A stretch of DNA of 64,000 nucleotides, from contig CALBDS010000059.1 in assembly GCA_937927415.1 (NCBI GenBank), positions 1 to 64,000 of the forward strand, written 5' to 3'. A program made the translations under genes and the position numbers. The DNA comes from an uncultured Rhodospirillaceae bacterium (GTDB lineage Bacteria; Pseudomonadota; Alphaproteobacteria; Azospirillales; Azospirillaceae). The notes beneath the pieces are model-generated. The model was not told the origin of the DNA, ran no database searches, and was given only the letters and a program-made list of their open reading frames with translations. This document shows, piece by piece, positions 24,426 through 33,682 of this stretch; position 1 is the stretch's first letter, and each line of letters opens with the position of its first letter.

Positions 24426-26672
24426 ATGCTGACGGTTTCGACGAACTCTCTCTGGAACAGGCTGCGCGCGGGCTGCGTTGCCGGGCTGTTGCTGTGCTCC
24501 GCCGCGTTCGGCGGGGTGCAGGCGGCGGAGGTGCGGGGCGGGGCGGCGGCGGTCGAACGCTTCATCGGCCATGTGCAGCCGGCAGACCTCATCCCCGGCG
24601 CCGACCGTTTCGGCCCGATGGCGGCCAACGCCCCCATCCTGCCGGTCTACAAGGGCGCCGCCCTGGTCGGCCATGCCTATCTCACCTCCGATTTCGTCAA
24701 CACCACGGGCTATTCCGGGCGTCCCATCCATGTGCTGGTCGGGTTGACCCCGGACGGGGTGGTGACGGGGGCGAAGCTGGTCGATCACCACGAACCCATC
24801 GTGCTGATCGGCATTCCCCCGGCCCGCATCAACGCCTTCATCGACGGCTATGTCGGGCGCAACGTGCTGGAACTGGCGCGGCAGGACGCTTCCACCCCGC
24901 CGGTGGACATTGTGTCGGGGGCGACGGTGACGGTGATGGTCATCGGCGATTCCATCGTCCGTTCGGGCCGCAAGGTGATGCAGGCGCTGGGCAAGGAGGG
25001 TGCCGCGACGGCCGCCCCCACCGTCGTCAAGCGCGTGGATCTGTCGAAGACCGGCAGCGAGGACTGGGCCACCCTGGTGGGCGACGGATCGGTCCGCCGC
25101 CTGACCCTGACGGTGGGGGAGGTCAACGCCGCCTTCGAGCGCACCGGCAAGGCCGAGGCCATCGCGCGGGCCGAACCCGGTGCCGCCGACGAGACCTTCA
25201 TCGACCTGTACGCCGGTCTTGCCACCATTCCGGCCATCGGGCGGTCGCTGCTGGGCGATGCCGAATACGATGGAATGATGCAGCGGCTGAAACCCGGCCA
25301 GCAGGCGATCGTGGTCGCGGGGCAGGGGCGCTATTCCTTCAAGGGGTCGGGCTATGTCCGCGGCGGCATCTTCGACCGTTTCGAGCTGATCCAGCACGAA
25401 GGGGCGGTCCGTTTCCGCGACAAGACCCACAAGCGGCTGGGCAGTCTGGCGGCGGCGGGTGCCCCCGATTTCCCCGAGATCGGCCTGTTCATCCTGCCCG
25501 AAGGCACCGATTTCGACCCGGCGCAGCCGTGGCGGCTGCAATTGCTGGTGCAGCGGGCGACGGCGGCGCTGGACAAGGCGTTCGTCACCTTCGACCTCGG
25601 CTATCAGCCCCCCGACAAATACCTGATCGTCGAGCGCGCCGCGGCCCCCGCGTCCGTTCCGGCTCCGGCTGCCGCCGCCGCTCCCGATCCGGTCGAGCCG
25701 GAAAGTGCCGCCGAAACGCCGCTGTGGCAACGGGTCTGGCAGAACCGGATCACCGATGTCGCGATCACCGGCGCCGCCATTCTGCTGCTGACCGGAATCT
25801 TCTTCTTCCAGGACCAGATCGTGAAGCGGCCGGTGCTGTACGGGCGGCTGCGGCTGGGGTTCCTGGTGTTCACGCTGGTCTGGCTGGGGTGGGTCGCGCA
25901 CGCCCAGTTGTCGGTGGTCAATGTCCTGACCTTCGCCAACGCGCTGCGCACGGATTTCCGCTGGGACTATTTCCTGATGGACCCGCTGGTGTTCATCCTG
26001 TGGTGCTCGGTGGCGGCGTCGCTGCTGTTCTGGGGCCGGGGCGCCTTCTGCGGCTGGCTGTGCCCGTTCGGTGCACTCCAGGAACTGGCGTCCAAGGCGG
26101 CGCGCGCGGTCGGCATCCGTCAGATCACCGTCCCGTTCGGCCTGCATCAGCGCCTGTGGCCGATCAAGTACATCATCTTCCTGGCGCTGTTCGGCCTGTC
26201 CTTCTATTCGCTGGCCTCGGCCGAGCGGATGGCGGAGGTGGAGCCGTTCAAGACCGCCATCATCCTGCATTTCATCCGCGACTGGTGGTTCGTGCTGTTC
26301 GCCGTGGCGCTGGTCGTCGCCGGCCTGTTCATCGAGCGTTTCTTCTGCCGCTACCTCTGCCCGCTGGGGGCGGCCCTGGCCATCCCCGGACGGATGCGGA
26401 TGTTCGACTGGCTGAAACGCTACAGCGAATGCGGTAGCCCGTGCCGGCGCTGCGCCAACGAATGCCCGGTCCAGGCCATCCATCCCGATGGGGGTATCAA
26501 CCCCAACGAATGCATCCAATGCCTCCACTGCCAGGTGCTCTATCATCATGACCGGAAGTGCCCGGTGATGATCCAGAAACGCCTGAAGCGGGAACGGCGC
26601 GAAGCGGCGGCCTCCCCGGCCACCACGGCCCCGTCCCGCACGCCCGCTCCCACCCCCACCCCCACCCTCTGA
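24426..26672 (+). CDS. nosR: NosR, membrane iron-sulfur flavoprotein for N2O reduction
   Basis: This protein of about 748 aa supplies electrons to NosZ and is needed for nos activity. It has a signal peptide (MLTVSTNSLWNRLRAGCVAG...VQAAEV), a periplasmic FMN-binding domain at about 60-400 with the GATVT-type flavinylation site near SGATVTVMV, and then a membrane half. The membrane half has CGWLCPFGA and CRYLCPLGA motifs and a C-terminal ferredoxin part (SPCRRCANECPVQAI, NECIQCLHCQ). The frame opens at 24339, but those codons lie upstream of the likely transcript start; ATG 24426 gives a proper signal peptide. The covalent FMN would be added by the ApbE/NosX at 32627. Confidence 0.95.
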   Translation: MLTVSTNSLWNRLRAGCVAGLLLCSAAFGGVQAAEVRGGAAAVERFIGHVQPADLIPGADRFGPMAANAPILPVYKGAALVGHAYLTSDFVNTTGYSGRPIHVLVGLTPDGVVTGAKLVDHHEPIVLIGIPPARINAFIDGYVGRNVLELARQDASTPPVDIVSGATVTVMVIGDSIVRSGRKVMQALGKEGAATAAPTVVKRVDLSKTGSEDWATLVGDGSVRRLTLTVGEVNAAFERTGKAEAIARAEPGAADETFIDLYAGLATIPAIGRSLLGDAEYDGMMQRLKPGQQAIVVAGQGRYSFKGSGYVRGGIFDRFELIQHEGAVRFRDKTHKRLGSLAAAGAPDFPEIGLFILPEGTDFDPAQPWRLQLLVQRATAALDKAFVTFDLGYQPPDKYLIVERAAAPASVPAPAAAAAPDPVEPESAAETPLWQRVWQNRITDVAITGAAILLLTGIFFFQDQIVKRPVLYGRLRLGFLVFTLVWLGWVAHAQLSVVNVLTFANALRTDFRWDYFLMDPLVFILWCSVAASLLFWGRGAFCGWLCPFGALQELASKAARAVGIRQITVPFGLHQRLWPIKYIIFLALFGLSFYSLASAERMAEVEPFKTAIILHFIRDWWFVLFAVALVVAGLFIERFFCRYLCPLGAALAIPGRMRMFDWLKRYSECGSPCRRCANECPVQAIHPDGGINPNECIQCLHCQVLYHHDRKCPVMIQKRLKRERREAAASPATTAPSRTPAPTPTPTL

Positions 26673-26741
26673 TCCACCACCCCGGTCCGCCATCCCGGCC
26701 GGAAAAGCCCCGGAAACGCGGGGCCACGAATGGAGAAAACC

Positions 26742-28682
26742 ATGTCTGACGAAAAGTCCAAGGCGTTGGGTTCCTTGAACCGCCGCGATCTCCTGGGCGG
26801 GACGGCGAAGGCCGCGGCGCTGGCGGGTCTTGCCGGTGCGGCCGGCGGCACCGTGGCCGGCGGTTCGCTGTTCAGCGCGCCCTCGGCCCAGGCGGCCACC
26901 GCCGCCCCCGGCAAGCAGGTGTCGGAGGTGAAGCCCGGCGACCTCGACGAATATTATGTGTTCCATTCCGGCGGCCATTCGGGCGAGGTGCGCATCATGG
27001 GCGCGCCGTCGATGCGCGAACTGATGCGCATTCCGGTGTTCAACCGCTGCTCGGCCACCGGCTGGGGCCTGACCAACGAAAGCCGCAAGATCCTGCTGGC
27101 CAACCAGACGCCGGAAACGAAGAAGTTCCTTGAAAAGCGCGGGGGCGAGTACCTCAACGGTGATCTGCACCACCCGCACATGTCGTTCACCGACGGCACC
27201 TATGACGGGCGCTACATCTTCGCCAACGACAAGGCCAACACCCGCGTGGTGCGCATTCGCTGCGACATCATGAAGCCCGACGTCATCATCGAGGTTCCCA
27301 ACGCCTCGGCCATCCACGGGCTGCGGCTGCAGAAATACCCGCGCACCGGCTATGTCTTCTGCAACGGCGAACAGCGGGTGCCGACCCCCAACGATGGCAA
27401 GATCCTGGACGAGCCGAAGCGTTACCGCTCGCACTTCACCGCCATCGACGGCGACGCCATGAAGGTGGCGTGGCAGGTGTGGGTGGACGGCAACCTGGAC
27501 AACACCGACGCCGACTATCAGGGCAAATACGTCTTCTCCACCTGCTACAATTCCGAAGAGGGCGTCACCACCGCCGAGATGACCGGCAACGAGCAGGATT
27601 GGGTCGTCGTCTTCAACATCAAGCGCATCGAAGAGGCGGTGAAGGCCGGCAAGGTGGAGATGATCCACGGTGTTCCGGTGGTGGATGGCCGGCACGGCAC
27701 CCCCTACACCCGCTACATTCCGATCCCCAACAGCCCGCACGGCATCAACACCGCCCCCGACGGCATCCACGTCACGGTCAACGGCAAGCTGTCGCCCACC
27801 GTGTCGGTGCTGGACGTGCGCAAGCTGGACGATCTGTTCGACGACAAGATCAAGCCGCGCGACGTGGTGGTCGCCGAACCGACGCTGGGCCTCGGCCCGC
27901 TGCACACCGCCTATGACGGGCGCGGCAACGCCTACACCACCCTGTTCCTCGACAGTCAAGTGGTGAAGTGGAACATCGACAAGGCCGTGCGCGCCTTCAA
28001 GGGTGAAAAGGTCGATCCCATCGTCCAGAAGCTGGACGTGCATTATCAGCCGGGCCATCTCCATTCCTCTATGGGCCAGACCAAGGAGGCGGACGGCAAA
28101 TGGCTGATCGTGCTGAACAAGTTCTCCAAGGACCGTTTCCTCAACGTCGGCCCGCTGAAGCCGGAGAACGACCAGCTCATCGACATCTCCGGTGACGAGA
28201 TGCGTCTGGTGCACGACGGCCCCACCTTTGCCGAGCCGCACGACACCCTGATCGTCCACCGCTCCAAGGTGAACCCCAAGAGCGTCTACACCCGCGACGA
28301 TCCCATGTGGGAAGACGCCCGCCAGCAGGCGAAGAAGGATGGGGTGGATCTGGAGAACGACGCCAAGGTCATCCGCGACGGCAACAAGGTCCGCGTTTAC
28401 ATGTGGAGCCGCGCCCCGTCCTTCGGCCTGGAGGAATTCCGGGTGAAGGAAGGCGACGAGGTGACGGTCACCATCACCAACATGGACGATGTGGACGATT
28501 TGACCCACGGCTTCACCATGACCAACCATGGCGTGTGCATGGAGATCGGGCCGCAGATGACCGCTTCCGTCACCTTCACCGCCGACCGTCCGGGCGTGCA
28601 CTGGTACTATTGCCAGTGGTTCTGTCACGCGCTGCACATGGAAATGGGCGGCCGGATGCTTGTCGAGCCGCGCAGCGCCTGA
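26742..28682 (+). CDS. nosZ: NosZ, nitrous oxide reductase (clade I, Tat-exported)
   Basis: This 646-aa periplasmic multicopper enzyme reduces N2O to N2. A twin-arginine signal (NRRDLLGGTAKAAAL) marks clade I. The N-terminal beta-propeller carries the CuZ histidines (DLHHPHMSF, NSPHGINTAPDG, PLHTAYDGRG, QPGHLHSSMG). The C-terminal cupredoxin domain has the CuA ligands in YYCQWFCHALHMEMGG. The ATG at 26742 has GGAGA just upstream, inside a longer frame from 26730. All key ligands are visible, so it looks functional. Confidence 0.99.
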   Translation: MSDEKSKALGSLNRRDLLGGTAKAAALAGLAGAAGGTVAGGSLFSAPSAQAATAAPGKQVSEVKPGDLDEYYVFHSGGHSGEVRIMGAPSMRELMRIPVFNRCSATGWGLTNESRKILLANQTPETKKFLEKRGGEYLNGDLHHPHMSFTDGTYDGRYIFANDKANTRVVRIRCDIMKPDVIIEVPNASAIHGLRLQKYPRTGYVFCNGEQRVPTPNDGKILDEPKRYRSHFTAIDGDAMKVAWQVWVDGNLDNTDADYQGKYVFSTCYNSEEGVTTAEMTGNEQDWVVVFNIKRIEEAVKAGKVEMIHGVPVVDGRHGTPYTRYIPIPNSPHGINTAPDGIHVTVNGKLSPTVSVLDVRKLDDLFDDKIKPRDVVVAEPTLGLGPLHTAYDGRGNAYTTLFLDSQVVKWNIDKAVRAFKGEKVDPIVQKLDVHYQPGHLHSSMGQTKEADGKWLIVLNKFSKDRFLNVGPLKPENDQLIDISGDEMRLVHDGPTFAEPHDTLIVHRSKVNPKSVYTRDDPMWEDARQQAKKDGVDLENDAKVIRDGNKVRVYMWSRAPSFGLEEFRVKEGDEVTVTITNMDDVDDLTHGFTMTNHGVCMEIGPQMTASVTFTADRPGVHWYYCQWFCHALHMEMGGRMLVEPRSA

Positions 28683-28697
28683 CCGGGGCTGTTGATT

Positions 28698-28886
28698 CCC
28701 CCTTTCCTCACTGGGGAGAGGGGGCGCGAAGCGCGGGGGTGAGGGCCGGTTTTCGCGCGGATAAGCCCGAAAACCGTTGCGGAGCAACGCCAAATCTTAC
28801 GTTTGGAGAGCCTCACGGCTCAATTTTCGGGCTGTCGCGCGAAAATTGGCCCTCACCCCAGCCCTCTCCCCGGTGGGGAGAGGGGG
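28698..28886. repeat. Inverted-repeat (MITE-like) element between nosZ and nosD
   Basis: A 189-bp element begins CCCCCTTTCC and ends GGAGAGGGGG. Its two halves are imperfect inverted copies over about 80 bases. Landmarks shared by both arms are a CCCCACC/ACTGGGGAGAGGG stretch, GGGTGAGGGCC, TTTTCGCGCG and AAGCCCGAAAA. The centre has a small GTTGC-GGA-GCAAC hairpin. It contains no ORF. It could fold as a very long hairpin in the nos mRNA or be a mobile MITE-type repeat. No target duplication was obvious. Confidence 0.65.
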
Positions 28887-28937
28887 TAGAAAAGTGCTTC
28901 AGGGTTTCCCTTTTGCCACCGACGACAGGTCCATGCC

Positions 28938-30302
28938 ATGCCGTTCCGCCTCGTCCTTTCGCTCGCCGCCGTGGTCTTCGCTGCGCCGGCACTGGCCGCC
29001 ACGGTGGTGGTGCCGCCGGGCGGGCTGGCCGATGCCCTGGCCGGGGCGGCGCCGGGCGATACGCTGCGGCTGGCGCCGGGCGTGCACCCCGGCCCGGTCA
29101 CGGTGGCCGCGCCCGTGACGCTGGAAGGCGAGCCGGGGGCGGTCATCGACGGCGGCGGGCAGGGCAGCGTGCTGGTCGTATCGGCCCCCGGCGTCACCGT
29201 GCGGGGGGTGGAGGTCCGCAATTCCGGCCTCAGCCTGTTCGACCAGAACGCCGGCATCTTTCTCGGCAAGACGGCCAAGGGTGCGGTGATCGAGGACAAC
29301 CGGCTGCGCGACAATCTGATCGGCGTCTATGTCTGGGGTGCCGACGACAGTCTGGTCCGCCGCAACGACATCATCGGGCGCACCGACCTTCGGGTGTCGG
29401 AACGGGGCAACGGCATCCAGATCTGGAACGCGCCGGGCACGCGGGTACTGGACAACAGCGTGCGCGACGGCCGCGACGGCATCTTCACCACCACATCGCG
29501 CAAAAATGTCTTTGCCGGGAACCGTTTCGAGCGGGTCCGCTTCGCCATTCATTACATGTATACGAATGAATCCGAGATATCCGGCAACGCCTCGCTCGGC
29601 AACAGCGTCGGCTACGCCATCATGTATTCCAACAACCTGACCATCCGGAACAACCGTTCGGTGGCCGACCGCGAGCATGGGTTGCTGCTGAACGCCGCCA
29701 ACGGATCGGTGATCGAGGGCAACAGTGTCGAGGGGCGTTTCGCCGGCGCCCTGTCTGACACCGGCGAGACGCTGGCCGACAACGATATTCCCCACGACAG
29801 CGAGGCGATGGACGGGCGGCTGCGCAGCGGCACCTGGAAATGCGTCTTCATCTACAACGCCAACAAGAACCGCTTTGCGGGCAACCGTTTCGAAGGCTGC
29901 GAGATCGGCGTCCACTTCACCGCCGGGTCGGAACGCAACGCCATGACCGGCAACGCCTTCATCGGCAACCGGACGCAGGTGAAGTACGTCGGCACCCGCT
30001 CCCTCGACTGGTCGGACAAGGGGCGCGGCAATTACTGGAGCGACAACGCCGCTTTCGACCTGAACGGCGATGGTATCGCCGACGAAGCCTATCGCCCCAA
30101 CGACGTGGTTGACCGGGTGATGTGGGCCTATCCGGCGGCCAAGCTGCTGATGAACAGCCCCGGCATGCAGGTGATCCGCTGGGCGCAGAAACAGTTTCCC
30201 GCCCTTCATCCCGGCGGGGTGATCGATTCCGCGCCGCTGATGGAACCTCCCGCCGGGCTGCGGCCCACCGGGCCGCAACTGGCCGAAAGGACGTCGCCAT
30301 GA
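28938..30302 (+). CDS. nosD: NosD, periplasmic copper-site maturation protein
   Basis: A 454-aa secreted protein with a Sec signal (MPFRLVLSLAAVVFAAPALAA) and a right-handed parallel beta-helix built of CASH repeats (many NxI/GNxF turns). NosD works with the ABC unit NosFY to supply sulfide/copper chemistry for the CuZ site of NosZ. Length is normal. It is separated from nosZ by the inverted-repeat element and overlaps nosF by four bases. Confidence 0.95.
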   Translation: MPFRLVLSLAAVVFAAPALAATVVVPPGGLADALAGAAPGDTLRLAPGVHPGPVTVAAPVTLEGEPGAVIDGGGQGSVLVVSAPGVTVRGVEVRNSGLSLFDQNAGIFLGKTAKGAVIEDNRLRDNLIGVYVWGADDSLVRRNDIIGRTDLRVSERGNGIQIWNAPGTRVLDNSVRDGRDGIFTTTSRKNVFAGNRFERVRFAIHYMYTNESEISGNASLGNSVGYAIMYSNNLTIRNNRSVADREHGLLLNAANGSVIEGNSVEGRFAGALSDTGETLADNDIPHDSEAMDGRLRSGTWKCVFIYNANKNRFAGNRFEGCEIGVHFTAGSERNAMTGNAFIGNRTQVKYVGTRSLDWSDKGRGNYWSDNAAFDLNGDGIADEAYRPNDVVDRVMWAYPAAKLLMNSPGMQVIRWAQKQFPALHPGGVIDSAPLMEPPAGLRPTGPQLAERTSP

Positions 30303-31243
30303 CACAGGAACCAACCATCCGGGCCGTGGGCGTCACCAAACGCTATGGCAGCCACACCGCCGTGCGGGCGGTGGATCTGGCGCTGATGCCCGGCGAATGC
30401 GTGGCGATGGTCGGGCACAATGGCGCGGGCAAAAGCTCGCTCATCAAGCTGATGCTGGGCCTGACCACGCCGGACGCGGGGCACCTGAGCGTGCTGGGCG
30501 GCGATCCGGCGGGGGCGGACGCGCCCCACATCCGCCGTCAGGTGGGGTTCCTGCCCGAAAACGTCGCCTTCCACCCCAGCATGACCGGGCGGGAGACGCT
30601 GGATTTCTACGCCCGGCTGAAGGGCGTGCCGTGCCGCGGCAACCCCGCCCTGTTCGAGCGTGTCGGGCTGGAAACCCCGGCGGTGGCGCGGCGGGTGGGC
30701 ACCTATTCCAAGGGGATGCGGCAGCGGCTGGCGCTGGCCCAGGCGTTGCTGGGCGACCCGAAGATCCTGTTCCTCGACGAACCCACCACCGGTCTGGACC
30801 CGGCGCTGCGCCAGAGCTTCTATGAGATCGTCGCCACCCTGCGCGATGCCGGCACCACCATCCTGCTGTGCAGCCACGCGCTGACCGAACTGGAGGGGCA
30901 GGCCGACCGCGTGGTGGTGATGAGCCGGGGCAGCAAGGTGGCCGACGGCTCGCTGTCCACCCTGCGCGGGCTGGCCCGGCTGCCGGTGCGCATCCGCCTG
31001 ACCCTGGCCGAGGAAGACGCCGAAACCCTGGCCCGGCGGATGGGGGAGGGGGCCGCCCTGACCCGGCTGGCCGGTGGGGTAGTCGAACTGGCCTGTGCCA
31101 ACGACGACAAGGTGGCCGCCGTCCGCCGCGTCATCGCCAACGATACGGCCATCACCGACATCGAAATTGTCCAGCCCAGCCTGGATGAGATGTACGCCCA
31201 TTTCCTGCGCCAGACCGATGCGCAGAGGGAGGCCGCGGAATGA
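30299..31243 (+). CDS. nosF: NosF, ABC transporter ATPase
   Basis: A 314-aa ABC ATPase. Walker A is GHNGAGKSS, the signature is YSKGMRQRL, and Walker B is ILFLDEPTTGLDP followed by the H-loop CSHAL. It pairs with NosY to drive NosD-dependent maturation of NosZ. The ATG at 30299 overlaps the nosD stop (ATGA), and the frame upstream is only open within nosD. The end overlaps nosY by four bases. Confidence 0.95.
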   Translation: MTQEPTIRAVGVTKRYGSHTAVRAVDLALMPGECVAMVGHNGAGKSSLIKLMLGLTTPDAGHLSVLGGDPAGADAPHIRRQVGFLPENVAFHPSMTGRETLDFYARLKGVPCRGNPALFERVGLETPAVARRVGTYSKGMRQRLALAQALLGDPKILFLDEPTTGLDPALRQSFYEIVATLRDAGTTILLCSHALTELEGQADRVVVMSRGSKVADGSLSTLRGLARLPVRIRLTLAEEDAETLARRMGEGAALTRLAGGVVELACANDDKVAAVRRVIANDTAITDIEIVQPSLDEMYAHFLRQTDAQREAAE

Positions 31244-32070
31244 ACACGCTGCTGATTATCGCCGGCAAGGAGATCCGCGACGGTTTGCGCAACCGCTGGG
31301 TCGTCGCCACCACCCTGCTGATGGCCTCGCTGGCTCTGGCGCTGAGCTTTCTGGGGGCGGCCCCCACCGGCACCGTGGGGGTGGGGCCGGTGGAGGTCAC
31401 CATCGTCAGCCTGTCGAGCCTGACCATCTTCCTGTTGCCGCTGATCGCCCTGCTGCTGTCGTTCGACGCGGTGGTGGGGGAGATCGACCGGGGCACCATG
31501 ACGCTGCTGCTCTCCTACCCGGTGGCGCGGTGGCAGGTGCTGATCGGCAAGTTTCTCGGCCACGCGGCCATCATCGCCTTTGCCACCGTGCTCGGCTACG
31601 GCTCGGCGGGGGCCGCATTGGCGCTGGGCGGGGCGGAGATCGGGCATGACAGTTGGCGGGCCTTCGCCGCCATGATCGGGTCCAGCGTGCTGCTGGGGGC
31701 CGCGTTCACGGCGCTGGGCTATCTCGCCTCCACCCTGGTGCGCGACCGCGGCACGGCCGCGGGCATCGCGGTGGCGCTGTGGCTGGTGCTGGTGCTGCTG
31801 TACGACATAGCATTGTTGGGGCTGCTGGTCGCCGACGGCGGCAAGACGGTGGATGCCGGCGTGCTCAACGGGCTGCTGCTGGCCAACCCGGCCGACGCCT
31901 ACCGCCTGTTCAACCTGACCGGCTTCAAGAACGTCAGCCTGCTGGCCGGTACCGCCGGGCTGGCGGCGCAGGTGCAGTTTTCCGGGGCCGTGCTGCTGGG
32001 GGCGCTGGCCGCCTGGGTGGCGGCACCGCTGGGGCTGGCCGTCCTGCTCTTTTCGAAAAGGCAGATCTGA
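31240..32070 (+). CDS. nosY: NosY, ABC transporter permease
   Basis: A 276-aa ABC-2-type membrane protein with about six hydrophobic segments. It opens with NTLLIIAGKEIRDGLRNRWVV, the usual NosY amphipathic start. It forms the membrane part of NosDFY. The stop and the nosL start share one base (TGATG). Confidence 0.95.
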   Translation: MNTLLIIAGKEIRDGLRNRWVVATTLLMASLALALSFLGAAPTGTVGVGPVEVTIVSLSSLTIFLLPLIALLLSFDAVVGEIDRGTMTLLLSYPVARWQVLIGKFLGHAAIIAFATVLGYGSAGAALALGGAEIGHDSWRAFAAMIGSSVLLGAAFTALGYLASTLVRDRGTAAGIAVALWLVLVLLYDIALLGLLVADGGKTVDAGVLNGLLLANPADAYRLFNLTGFKNVSLLAGTAGLAAQVQFSGAVLLGALAAWVAAPLGLAVLLFSKRQI

Positions 32071-32630
32071 TGCGAACCTTGCTCAAAGCCACCCTGCTGG
32101 CCGCGGCGGTGCTGCTGCCGCTGACCGCCTGCCAGCAGAAAACCGCCGAAGCCCCGCCGCCGCCCCAGGCCATCGTCGCCGACGCGGTGGGCCGCTATTG
32201 CGGCATGAACCTGATGGACCACCCCGGTCCCAAGGGGCAGGTGATCCTGAAGGGTACGGACAAGCCGGTGTGGCTGTCGTCGGTGCGCGACACTCTGGCT
32301 TTCACCGCCCTTCCGGAAGAGCCGAAGGATTACCGCGCGGTCTATGTCACCGACCTCAGCAGCACCGCCGATCCGCGCAACCCCGACCTGTCGGCTTGGG
32401 TCGAGGCGCGGCAGGCGTGGTACGTGCTGAACAGCGGCCAGACCGGCGGCATGGGGGAGGCGGAAAGCCTGCCGTTTGCCGACGAAGGGGCGGCCCGCCG
32501 CTTCGCCGCCACCCACGGCGGCACGGTCAAACGTTTCACCGACCTGACCGTGGAAGAGATCCTGATGCCCGGCCAGCCGGAAACCTCCGTTTCCGAGGAT
32601 GACGGGCACGGCTCCAAGGGGGCGCTATGA
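32070..32630 (+). CDS. nosL: NosL, copper-binding lipoprotein
   Basis: A 186-aa lipoprotein with lipobox LTAC (Cys21). It delivers Cu(I) to apo-NosZ. The copper-binding motif YCGMNLMDHPGPKGQ is present, as is the MGEAESLPF segment. It is coupled to nosY and overlaps nosX by four bases. The C-terminal acidic tail (SEDDGHG) could also bind metal, which is only a guess. Confidence 0.94.
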   Translation: MRTLLKATLLAAAVLLPLTACQQKTAEAPPPPQAIVADAVGRYCGMNLMDHPGPKGQVILKGTDKPVWLSSVRDTLAFTALPEEPKDYRAVYVTDLSSTADPRNPDLSAWVEARQAWYVLNSGQTGGMGEAESLPFADEGAARRFAATHGGTVKRFTDLTVEEILMPGQPETSVSEDDGHGSKGAL

Positions 32631-33643
32631 AAACCGATTTTCCCCCATTCACCCGCCGCCGCTTCATTGCCATCGGCGCGGCGTTTGCCGGAATGGCCCT
32701 GCTGCCGTCGCCGGGACGGGCAGCGGGGAGCGGCCTTGGGCTTCGCACATGGCGCGGTGTTGCGCTGGGCGCTGATGCCAGCATCCAACTTGCCCATCCC
32801 GACCCGGCGGAGGCCGACCGGCTGATCCGCCTGTGCCTGGACGAGGTGGAGCGGCTGGAGCGGCTGTTCAGCCTTTACCGCCCGGATTCCGCGCTCAGCC
32901 GGTTGAACCGCGCGGGTGTTCTGGACGACCCGCCCGGCGAGATGCTGCGGCTGCTGTCGGACGCGGTGGCCTTTGGACGGCGGACGGACGGGGCCTTCGA
33001 CGTGACGGTCCAACCGTTGTGGCAGCTTTACGCCGGCCATTTCGGCCGTCGCGGCGCCGATCCCATGGGGCCGCCGGAAGCGGCGGTGGCGGCGGCGCGT
33101 GGGCTGGTGGATTACCGCGCCCTGGAGGTGGAGACGGGGCGGATCGCCTTTGCCCGCCGCGGGATGGCGGTGACGCTGAACGGCATCGCCCAGGGCTATA
33201 TCACCGACCGGGTGAGCGACCTGCTGCGGGCGCAGGGAATGGATCGGGTGATGGTCGATCTGGGTGAAATCCGCGCGCTTGGGCTGCACCCGGACGGGCG
33301 GCCCTGGCGGGTGGGGATCAAGGATCCCTTCGACGGTTCGCGTCTGTCGGAAACGGTGGAGATTGCCGACCGGGCGATGGCGACTTCGGGCGGGTACGGC
33401 ACCGGCTTCGACGCCGCCGGACGCTTCACCCACCTGTTCGACCCCGCCACCGGCCACAGCGCCCGGCAGTGGGCGGCGGTCACCGTGACCGCCCCCGATG
33501 CCACCACCGCCGATGCCCTGTCCACGGCTCTGTCGGTCCTGCCCCCTGACCGGGCGGCGGCGGTGCTGAACGGTTTTCCCGGTGTGACCGCTCGTCTGTT
33601 TCCGGTGAGTGGGGCAGCATCCCCGGCCCCGCTTGGAGGCTGA
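32627..33643 (+). CDS. nosX: NosX/ApbE, FAD:protein FMN transferase
   Basis: A 338-aa ApbE-family flavin transferase with a twin-arginine signal (FTRRRFIAIGAAF). It attaches FMN to a Thr of NosR. The conserved pieces are visible: YRPDSALSRLNR, TDGAFDVTVQPLW, VTLNGIAQGYITDRV, DLGEIRALG and the C-terminal DATTADALSTAL. The last codons lie inside the 3'-end hairpin repeat, so the final ~10 residues may be of repeat origin. Confidence 0.93.
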   Translation: MKTDFPPFTRRRFIAIGAAFAGMALLPSPGRAAGSGLGLRTWRGVALGADASIQLAHPDPAEADRLIRLCLDEVERLERLFSLYRPDSALSRLNRAGVLDDPPGEMLRLLSDAVAFGRRTDGAFDVTVQPLWQLYAGHFGRRGADPMGPPEAAVAAARGLVDYRALEVETGRIAFARRGMAVTLNGIAQGYITDRVSDLLRAQGMDRVMVDLGEIRALGLHPDGRPWRVGIKDPFDGSRLSETVEIADRAMATSGGYGTGFDAAGRFTHLFDPATGHSARQWAAVTVTAPDATTADALSTALSVLPPDRAAAVLNGFPGVTARLFPVSGAASPAPLGG

Positions 33644-33682
33644 CGCCCCCAAGCGGGTTTGGGCGGTAGCCCAACTCCCGGC
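33610..33682. repeat. 3'-end hairpin repeat / terminator between nosX and the decarboxylase gene
   Basis: This convergent gap carries CCCGCTTGG...CCAAGCGGG (33628-33657) followed by TTT, then TTGGGC-GGTA-GCCCAA. The same layout (GCATCCC, TTGGAGGC...CCAAGCGGG, GGGCGG-AGCCC, then CTCCCGGCC) is found at 61164-61266, with compensating base changes in the stems. It likely ends both transcripts. Confidence 0.65.

Noticed and set aside
24357..28793. A 1478-codon open frame on the minus strand opposite nosR and nosZ
   Set aside because: It is antisense to two clearly recognised genes, has low-complexity His/Gly/Val-rich content typical of reverse frames in GC-rich DNA, and lacks any domain.
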